Below are positions 57,256 to 64,000 of a stretch of DNA of 64,000 bases, one piece after another. Positions within the stretch are counted from its first letter, which is position 1. Each line of letters begins with the position of its first letter. Source of the DNA: Phyllostachys edulis (lineage: Eukaryota > Streptophyta > Magnoliopsida > Poales > Poaceae); NCBI GenBank assembly GCA_036346405.1, contig CM070562.1, positions 101,604,784 through 101,668,783 of the forward strand, written 5' to 3'. The notes below the pieces were generated by a model that saw nothing but the letters and a program-made list of their open reading frames with translations, searched no databases and was not told where the DNA came from. The translations under genes were made by a program, and so were the position numbers.

Positions 57256-57409
57256 TCTATTGAACGACTTGGAGATTTGTCGCGCGGCGGTTGGGCGACT
57301 AGCCCGAGTCGCCAAACCGTGCTGCGACTATAGATTATTTCTATAAAAAAAATTAACTGGTATTATTCTGTAATTCCAGATAAAAAATAGTTTATTTTAA
57401 AAAAAATTC
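57256..57409 (-). repeat. Right terminal inverted repeat of MULE1
   Basis: Contains GTCGCGCGGCGGTTGGGCGA, CCCGAGTCGCCAAACCGT and an AATTAACTGGTATTATTC tail, complementary to the left repeat with a few substitutions. Further GCGACT repeats reach inward to about 57125. Confidence 0.92.
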
Positions 57410-57419
57410 CTCACCAACC
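57410..57419. repeat. Target duplication of MULE1, right
   Basis: CTCACCAACC directly after the right inverted repeat. Confidence 0.9.
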
Positions 57420-58295
57420 TTGAGGCACGGGAGAAGGAAACCAAAAAAAGCAGAGAAACCATGCACACGACCAAACAAATATTATTTCACAAGAAATCCC
57501 TCGCTAAAGCTACTAAAGCTGCAAATTTTTACTGTTTTGGCCCTATAACAAAAAAAATTTTCAAAAGTAGCCTCCGTTCGCCATAATTTACAAGTTTGGC
57601 CCCAAAGCAGCATCTGCGTCTGCGTCCAAGGGGCGGTAGGACTGCCGAGCCCGGCGGCAGTCACTGCCCCGATGGCAAGGCGGCGAGTGCCCACGCATTT
57701 CTTCATTTTTTTCGTCGTCCGTTAAAATATTATTTCATTATATTTTGTAAAAACCGAAATTCCATTATATTTGATTGAAAATGAATATCGACCTTTGAGA
57801 TTTATAAAAAATTTCATTAAGAAATAAAGGCAAGGAGTAGGGTTTTTTTATCCAAATCGTGGTTTCGTCATAGTTTGGCGCATATATATAAAAAGGTATC
57901 GGGACTATTGGAGTGTCTCCACGATGAAATCGTCTGGCGTATACATGTATATAGACAGACGATCGATGAGGTACTTTATGAAGCTTATCTGAGAATGTGA
58001 TTGGAGGGTTGGGAGCGGTCGTTGTGATGATGAAGATGTCCGAAAACGGAGTGTCTCCTCGATGAAGACATACTTGCAATATATGCTTAGCGGAGACACG
58101 GAACAAGAACTACATTAGAGTATCTTGAATGAAGCATCGTTTCACGTAGTGACATGGCATGATGGTCCCGCTAATTGCTTTAGTCATCCTCGCTACTACT
58201 ACGATACATCTGCGACACAAGCATCCCACCATATAAGTACACATGCCTTTAGGGATAGTAAAATACATGGGGTAGGACGAGAGACTACTACGTAA
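57420..58295. other. Region between MULE1 and the MULE2 GRF gene
   Basis: Non-coding. TTTTGGCCC...TTCAAAAGTAGCCTCCGTTCGCC with AAGTTTGGCCCC at 57530-57605 resembles MULE terminal sequence and may be the left end of MULE2, but its partner would lie beyond the window. GGAGTGTCTCC.CGATGAA occurs twice (57907 and 58050). Confidence 0.4.
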
Positions 58296-59319
58296 TGATC
58301 GACCTCTCTGCGTGGACCGGGCCATTTTCCCTTCCTTGCTAGCTCGGCATTGAACTCCTCGCCGCCTTCCCTTCCCTTCCCTTGTCGCGGGAGTGTCCAC
58401 GTCGGTGGTATGTCGAAGTCGTCCATGTCTGCGATTTCACGATGTAAGTTCATCGTATAGTGGAAATCGGAAGAATGATGTAAATTCTTCATAACTCACG
58501 TCGTCGACTGGATTCGCCGGACGACCGGATACATCTTGCGTAGGGCTCACCAAGATGAGCCTTTCCCTTGCCCTTGTCGGCGGGGCCCCCACGTCGGGCT
58601 CGTATGTCGAAGTCGTCCATGTCCTGCGATTCCATGATATTAGTCGCCCTATAGTGAAAATCGTAAGAATGATGTAAATTCTTCAGTAACTCACGTCGTG
58701 AATCTGAGTCGCCCGGCGATCGGAACGCTGTGGCGGCCGGGCTCGGCCGATGAGCCTTTCCCTTGCCCTTGTCGCGGGGCTCGTCACGTGGGGCGGTATG
58801 TCAAGTCGTCCATGTCCCGTGATTGTATGATGTAAGTGAAAACGTAAAAGGATGTAAATTCTTCATAACTCACGTCGTATACATGGATTACGCCGGCAAC
58901 TCTCGGGCTCCTTGGTGCGTCCTCAACAGGTCCGATGCGTAAGGTTTCCACCGCGAAGTTCTCGCCCGCACCGAGTAGTTCGGCATATATACTGCTGGAT
59001 GAATGCCTGTCGTACATCTCCGCCGTCGATCCATTGGAAGAAGTGGCAACGATCTCGCTGCCATTTCATGGGGATGAAGTTAAAACTTTACTAAGTCAAC
59101 GCGTTGGCGAAAATCAATCGCGAAAAGAAATGCTTACGAGGTGGTGCCCGCGACGTAGTACGCCCTGCCGCGGTGGTGGGTGTGGATGAATGATCTCTGT
59201 TTGGTTCGCCACACACACATTGCGGATCGGAAACGTGGTGGTCTTGGAGCATCTTTCATTGATTTATCTGGGTATTGTAGTTTCCTCTTCTGCTTAAGCC
59301 AATTTTGCTTCTTCAACAA
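58296..59319 (-). pseudogene. GRF-type zinc-finger gene with tandemly duplicated exon (MULE2)
   Basis: Exons on the minus strand: 59319-59138 (MLKKQNWLK...AMCVWRTKQRS..RAYYVAG), 59057-58874 (RDRCHFFQWIDG, the second half of a GRF finger), 58817-58695, 58623-58500 and 58428-~58296. The last three start with the same GACATGGACGACTT (DMDDFDI) and are copies of one exon; all introns begin GTGAGTTA or GTAAG and end in AG. The C terminus EEFNAELARKGKWPGP equals the end of the gene at 37043. Frameshifts are present. It is divergent from the MULE2 transposase gene across the minisatellites. Confidence 0.72.
58429..58817 (-). repeat. 194-195-bp tandem exon-intron duplication
   Basis: Acceptor sites at 58817, 58623 and 58428 are 194 and 195 bp apart. 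The exons are 123 and 124 bp and the introns 71 bp. A 123-bp exon keeps frame on duplication. Confidence 0.85.
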
Positions 59320-59429
59320 CCTCGCGAGAAGTTTTTCAAGAGTCCATAGTCGGGTATCTATTGTGTAGTGTTGTGTAGTGTTAGGTTTGGTTTAACCCCT
59401 TTTATAAGCCCTATGGTTGGCATGGTGTG

Positions 59430-59958
59430 GTTAATTTCTTGTCATCTTTGCGCAAAGTCAGTCTCCTTTATGCCTTTGGTCTAATCACTAGGCAAAGCCG
59501 CCTGTGTGGTCTTGTCCTTTAGCAAAGTCGTCTACTTTGTGCCTTTGGTCTTATCATCGGGCAAAGCCGGCCCGTGTGGTCTCTTCACCTGCGCAAAGAT
59601 GTCTTCTTTATGCCTTTGGTCTTATCACCGGGCAAAGCCGCCTGTGTGGTCTTGTCCTTTCGCAAAAAGCAGTCTCCTTTGGTCTTATCATTTGCGGAAA
59701 GTCGTCTCCTTTTGGTCTTATCATCGCGCAAAGCTTGCCCGTGTGGTCTTGTCCTTTAGCGCAAAGCTGTCTCCTTTTGGTCTTATCATGCACAAAGCTA
59801 CCCCTGTGTGGTCTTGTCCTCGCAAGAAAGTCGTTTTTGGTCTTATCATCACAAAAGCTACCCGTGTGGGTGTTGTCATTTGCAAAAGTCTCCTTTGGTC
59901 TTATCATCATGCGGAAAGTCGTCTCCTTTTGGTCTTATCATTTGGGCAAAGCTGCCCG
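59430..59958. repeat. GGTCTTGTC/GGTCTTATC minisatellite, MULE2 copy (left part)
   Basis: Units alternate GTGTGGTCTTGTCCTTT and CTTTGGTCTTATCATC with GCAAAGCnGCC between. Paralogous to 37905-38300. Long frames across it on both strands are repeat artefacts. Confidence 0.92.
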
Positions 59959-61413
59959 TGTAGGACCTCCCTCGAGACCTCGTCTGGGGACCTCCTTACG
60001 ACCTCTTCCAAGACCTCCGAACCTCCTCAGGACCACATCTAGGACCTCCCTAGGACCTCTTGAGGACCTCCTCCAGACCTCCCTCAGGGACCTCCTTACA
60101 ACCTCTTCCAAGACCTCCAGAACCTCCTCCAAGACCTCCTCCGGGACCTTAGGACCTCCTCACGACCTCCCTTAAGACCTCCTCCACGACCTCCTCAGCA
60201 CCTCCTCTAGGACCTCTGGACCTCTTCCACGACCTCCCTCAGGACCTCCCTCAGGACCTCCTCCAGGACCCCCCTTAGGACCCCCCTCAGGACCTCCTCC
60301 AGGACCTCCTTAGGACCTCCCCTAGGACCTCCTTAGGACCTCCCTCAGGACCTCCCCAAGGATCTCCCTCAGGACCTCCTCTAGGACCTCCCCAAGGACC
60401 TCCCTCAGGACCTCCCCAAGGACCTCCCTCAGGACCTCCTCTAGGACCTCCCTCTAGGACCTCCCTCAGGACCTCCGTCAGGACCTCCTCTAGGACCTCC
60501 TCTAGGACCTCCTCAGACCTCCTCCAGACCTCCCTCACGACCTCTTCCAGACCACCTCCAGACGTCCTCGAGGACCTCCTCGATGACCTCCCTCTAGGAC
60601 CTCCCTCAGGACCTCCTCCAGACCTCCCTCACGACCTCTTCCAGGACCACCTCCAGACGTCCTCGAGGACCTCCCTCAGGACCTCCCCTAGGACCTCCTT
60701 AGGACCTCCCTCAGGACCTCCCCAAGGACCTCCCTCAGGACCTCCCCAAGGACCTCTTCAAGGACCTCCGTCAGGACCTCCTCTAGGACCTCCCCAAGGA
60801 CCTCCCTCAGGACCTCCTCCAGGACCTCCCTCACGACCTCTTCCAGGACCACCTCCAGACGTCCTCGAGGACCTCCTTCTAGGACCTCCCTCAGGACCTC
60901 CTTCTAGGACCTCCCTCAGGACCTCCTCTAGGACCTCCCTCACGACCTCTTCCAGGACCACCTCCAGACGTCCTCGAGGACCTCCTCGATGACCTCCCTC
61001 TAGGACCTCCCTCAGGACCTCCTCCAGGACCTCCCTCACGACCTCTTCCAGGACCACCTCCAGACGTCCTCGAGGACCTCCCTCAGGACCTCCCCTAGGA
61101 CCTCCTTAGGACCTCCCTCAGGACCTCCCCAAGGACCTCCCTCAGGACCTCCCCAAGGACCTCTTCAAGGACCTCCGTCAGGACCTCCTCTAGGACCTCC
61201 CCAAGGACCTCCCTCAGGACCTCCTCCAGGACCTCCCTCACGACCTCTTCCAGGACCACCTCCAGACGTCCTCGAGGACCTCCTCGAGGACCTCCCTTAG
61301 GACCTCCCTCAGGACCTCCTCCAGGACCTCCCTCACGACCTCTTCCAGGACCACCTCCAGACGTCCTCGAGGACCTCCTCGAGGACCTCCGTCAGGACCT
61401 CCCCCAGACGTCC
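59959..61413. repeat. 1.45-kb GGACCTCC minisatellite
   Basis: Basic unit GGACCTCCCTCA (~12 bp), over 100 units. Longer marker blocks such as CCACCTCCAGACGTCCTCGA recur at about 60547, 60644, 60848, 60958, 61053, 61257 and 61349. A block of ~330 bp starting near 60537 is repeated almost exactly 407 bp further on (near 60944). The minus-strand Gly-Gly-Pro frames are artefacts of the repeat. Confidence 0.95.
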
Positions 61414-61520
61414 TTATCATCTGCAAAAAGTGTCCCTTTGGTCTAATCACCGGCAAAGCCGCCTGTGTGGTCTTGTCACTTTGTGGAAAGGCTGCCCGTG
61501 TGGTCTTGTCCCTCCGCCAG
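61414..61520. repeat. GGTCTTGTC minisatellite, MULE2 copy (right part)
   Basis: TTATCATCTGCAAAAAGTGT, GGTCTAATCACCGG and GTGTGGTCTTGTC units resume right after the GACCTCC array, showing that the array lies inside this older repeat. Confidence 0.9.
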
Positions 61521-61586
61521 CGCAGATGCACCCTCCTCCGCCACCAGCGGTAGGACTGCCCCTCACGCCACGTTGCGTCTCCAGTG

Positions 61587-61596
61587 CTCGGCTATT
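61587..61596 (+). promoter_or_regulatory. Probable TATA box of the MULE2 plus-strand gene
   Basis: GGCTATTTAA in a GC-rich context just right of the promoter array, at the same relative position as the TATA box at 38339 in MULE1. Confidence 0.6.
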
Positions 61597-61849
61597 TAAA
61601 CGCGCGGCCACACACTCGCTCGATCGTTCCTCTCAGGAATCTCTCCCTCTTTGTGAGGTGCCTCCCTCTCCCGTACCTAACATTTTTCTATGTCCTTTGT
61701 CTGAATTCGTTAGTCGTTACTAATGCGATGCATGTTTGAATTTGCAGTCTTCCGTGTCTGAGGTTCAAGAGTTGGTAACGTCGTAACGGTAAGTTCATTC
61801 AAAGAACGCACGTATGGTTCTTATGTTGTGTGTTGGTTGAAATATTGTC

Positions 61850-62720
61850 TTATTTTATGTCGAAATGGAACACCGTGACGTGTTCCATGGTAACGTCGTC
61901 TTGGTCGAGACGGAGTTGATTTGTCCACCGCCAAGGCGCCTTTGGTAAACGTTCCCAACCCGCACGCGTCGATTTCTTTGGAGCTACGACGGTGCATTGG
62001 CGCTTGTTTGATAGCCACGTCGCTAAGAACAAGATAGTAATAGGCGGTCATCGCCACCATGGTCCCACAACACGGCAGATGTTGTGGGGCACCGTGAAGG
62101 TGACCAGCGATGGCATGTGGGCAGAGTACATGGAGATCGTTAGCAATCCTCACGCTCCGATCTATGGGCGACCCATGGTGTACGTCAATTTTGTTTATCT
62201 GCTCAATCCTCCGGGGCGCCGTTCAAGGAGCCAACGACGCTCTTGTCCCCTCTTTGGTTTAATGACGATGGGAGAGGTCTCGAGAGCGCCCGACGTCGTT
62301 CGCGAGATGCTCCGGTTGATGGAGATTCGGTACTTTCCAACCAAATGAAGGTGTGGATAGATGGCGGGATGCTCGTGTTGATTGTTACGAGATTATCGAT
62401 GGCATGTCGAGGGCACCGCCACCGAAGATGAGGCGACTTTGACTCGCAATCCAAATGAGGACGGCCGATGATGAGGCGGGATCGTCGGTGGCATTGTTTC
62501 GACCGACACGGACTATGTTCCAAGTCGGTTGGATTGCTGCGGCCTCTTCCTTTGTTACGGCCCAGAGCACGAGTCGTCGTGGGCCTTCGATGCGGACACC
62601 ACGCCAGGGGCAACATTTCCCACACAAAGTCGCCGCCAGCAAGCTATCGTGAGTTTCGCGGTGAAGACCGGTCGGACTTACCGAGTGTACAGTGAGTTTG
62701 AACTTTGTTTGATGTATCTT
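61850..62720 (+). pseudogene. MULE2 plus-strand gene, N-terminal part
   Basis: The 61992-62348 frame reads KNKIVIGGHRHHGPTTRQML, WGTVKVTSDGMWAEYMEIVS and PIYGRPMVYVNFVYLLNPPG; later pieces are KTGRTYRVYSEFE-like at 62655-62700. Splice-like sequence (CGTAACGGTAAG) precedes it near 61783-61797. I do not recognise a named domain. By position it is the N terminus of the transposase gene that follows, or a separate accessory gene. Frames change repeatedly. Confidence 0.5.
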
Positions 62721-62819
62721 CAACCATCTACAAGATGCGTTGTACTAACTAATATATGTAAATGCTGTATGTGCGGGTCTAATCCTCGACACTTACATAG
62801 TTAAGTCGTTCTTACCTCT

Positions 62820-64000
62820 TGCCCCGCAAAGTCCGTCTTGAGAGATTCCTGGGGCGAGAGCGGCCTTCCGTATCACAATCGTGACGGATCACACATGTGA
62901 GCTTCAGAGCCATTGCAAGCGCATAAGAATGTAACCTCGGCCTACATCGCGAGCATTGTAAGCCATGCGGTTATCGCCGATTTGACCATTTCGCCAAAGG
63001 TTCTCATAGCTAACGTAGCTAATACAATAGGGTATGTCGTTAGCTACTGATGAAGGTCTGGCGAGCGGCGAAAAGGTCCTTGAAGGGTTGTACGGTACCT
63101 ACAAGGAGGCGTCGACCTAGTCCCCGAATCTTTGAAGCAAATTGCGGATGCTAATCCGGGACATCGTCAATAGGGACGATAGGCCAGACAGTCCAACAAC
63201 CCAAATTCCCTAATCCTTGATCGAGTCTTACGGGCTTTTGGCGGCGGCAGCCGAGGCTTCCACCATGTCGTCCGCCCCGAGTATGGGCGGTACTTTCCTT
63301 CTTGAAATACAAGGGCACCATTCTCACCGCTATTGCGTGATGGCAGCGACCAATTGCTCCCGATTGCCTTTGCAATTGTGGAGAATGAGAACACCGCCGA
63401 TTGGCTATGGTTTCTAGCCAACATAAAGCAACATGTTGTAAGGATCGGCCGAATGTGTGTGTCATAACCGATCATCATGCGGGTTGTTGTCGCGTTGCGC
63501 ACCATGCGATCGGTACTAGGGCACCGTTCAATGGAGCGACATGCGCTGCGTTGGTGCATGCGGCATCTAGTCGCCAATTTCCACACACGCTTCCGAGCAA
63601 AGACCTCATGAAGAAGTTCAAGAAGCTCGCCTCTGAAACCGAGCGCAAGTTCGATGCTTGTGTGGCGGGAACTTGAGGTCGAAACCAGCGTGCAAGTGGA
63701 GGTTACGGCCCAGCGCACCGCAAAGTGAGTTCGCCGAGTGGATGAGCGAGCATGCCCCGACTATGAGAAATGGTCCTTCTTCACGATACCTATGGTGCTC
63801 GATGCGGCATCATGACAACCAACATGTCCGAGGTCTACAACGGTGTGTTGAAAGGGTCATGCCCTCCCATCACCGCTGTTGTAGCGAGACATGGAACCGT
63901 GCGATCGGTTACTTAAGAATCGGGCAATGATGGCCAAGCGACATTTGGACGAAGGAAGCGATACTCGGAGGTTACCCTTGCCTACATGGAGAAGAAAATT
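62820..64000 (+). pseudogene. MULE transposase (MULE2), continuing beyond the window
   Basis: Reading across frameshifts: YIASIVSHAVIADLTISPKV, a KVWRAAKRSLKGLYGTYKEA block (MuDR-type N-terminal region), MGGTFL..KYKGTILTAIA (first Asp block, Asp changed to Gly), LLPIAFAIVENENTADWLWF, MCVITDHHAGLL (second Asp block) and, near 63790, GARCGIMTTNMSEVYNGVLK. These are in the order of MULE transposases. The 3' end, SWIM and zinc knuckle are past 64000. At least eight frame changes or stops are present. Confidence 0.85.

Larger units (their letters stand above)
36045..57409. mobile_element. MULE1: ~21.4-kb Mutator-like element with GRF, transposase and plant-mobile-domain genes
   Basis: The ends are ~155-bp inverted repeats (36045-36199 and 57256-57409) starting GATTTTTTT and GAATTTTTT, flanked by a perfect 10-bp duplication CTCACCAACC (36035-36044 and 57410-57419), in the 8-11 bp range usual for MULEs. 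Inside, from the left, are a minus-strand GRF gene, a plus-strand GRF gene, an LTR insertion tract, a minus-strand transposase and a minus-strand plant-mobile-domain gene. All genes contain stops. The transposase lacks its N terminus, so the element is non-autonomous. Subterminal GCGACT-rich repeats extend ~150-200 bp inside each end. Confidence 0.92.

Noticed and set aside
36045..57409. GCGACT repeats considered as a CRISPR-like array
   Set aside because: This is plant DNA, the units are irregular and inverted at both ends, and they fit MULE subterminal repeats.
60287..61531. Gly-Gly-Pro-rich frames on the minus strand
   Set aside because: They are translations of the GGACCTCC minisatellite in whichever frame happens to lack stops.
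1..64000. tRNA or rRNA genes
   Set aside because: No cloverleaf, box A/B pair or rRNA-like stretch was recognised; TGGTATCAGAGC at 14040 is a retrotransposon primer site, not a tRNA gene.

Overview
This is a plant nuclear genome window, almost certainly from a grass (Poaceae). The evidence is the transposons: an Angela/BARE-type Ty1/copia family with the TGTTGGAAATATGCCCTAG LTR start, a Tat-lineage Ty3/gypsy family with a TTGGCGCCGTCC primer site and the grass-typical antisense 'putative gypsy type transposon' ORF (PF04195 type), a Tekay/Del-type chromovirus, and Mutator-like elements (MULEs) carrying GRF zinc-finger and plant-mobile-domain genes. I see no intact host gene. Almost all coding sequence belongs to transposons and is broken by stops and frameshifts.

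Layout. 1-1078 is intergenic DNA with a GA microsatellite. 1079-35579 is one copia element on the minus strand with target duplications ACTAT/ATTAT. Its 3' LTR (1079-2558) and RNase H end (2579-3107) are on the left; its gag (10485-11027) and 5' LTR (12167-35579) are on the right. Most of its pol (protease, integrase, most of RT) has been replaced by an unidentified insert (3108-4842) and a rearranged piece of a Tat gypsy element, copy A (4843-10484). Its 5' LTR is split by a Tekay-like gypsy element, C (13638-35530, TSD GACGT). C is split between gag and protease by a second Tat element, B (15615-30180, minus strand). B's integrase is split by a solo LTR (22828-24156, TSD GTTGG) of the same copia family as the outermost element. 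This is a four-level nest.

35585-36034 is intergenic. 36045-57409 is a ~21.4 kb MULE (MULE1) with ~155-bp terminal inverted repeats and a 10-bp target duplication (CTCACCAACC). It holds a divergent pair of GRF zinc-finger genes around a minisatellite, an inserted tract with two related giant LTRs (39255-~49827), a truncated transposase (DDE, SWIM, CCHC) and a multi-exon plant-mobile-domain gene interrupted by another copia LTR. From ~57.4 kb to the end lies a second, related MULE locus (MULE2). It has a minus-strand GRF gene with a tandemly duplicated exon, a paralogous promoter array invaded by a 1.45-kb GGACCTCC minisatellite, and a plus-strand transposase gene that runs off the window.

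How it works together: the gypsy and copia pieces once supplied gag, protease, RT, RNase H and integrase for their own copying, but every copy here is disabled. The MULEs pair a transposase with GRF and plant-mobile-domain accessory genes. The most unusual structures are the chromovirus whose 5' end is an inverted copy of its own LTR end, the Tat segment in which one LTR sits between a polypurine tract and a primer-binding site, and the composite GRF/PMD MULE with its paralogous neighbour.
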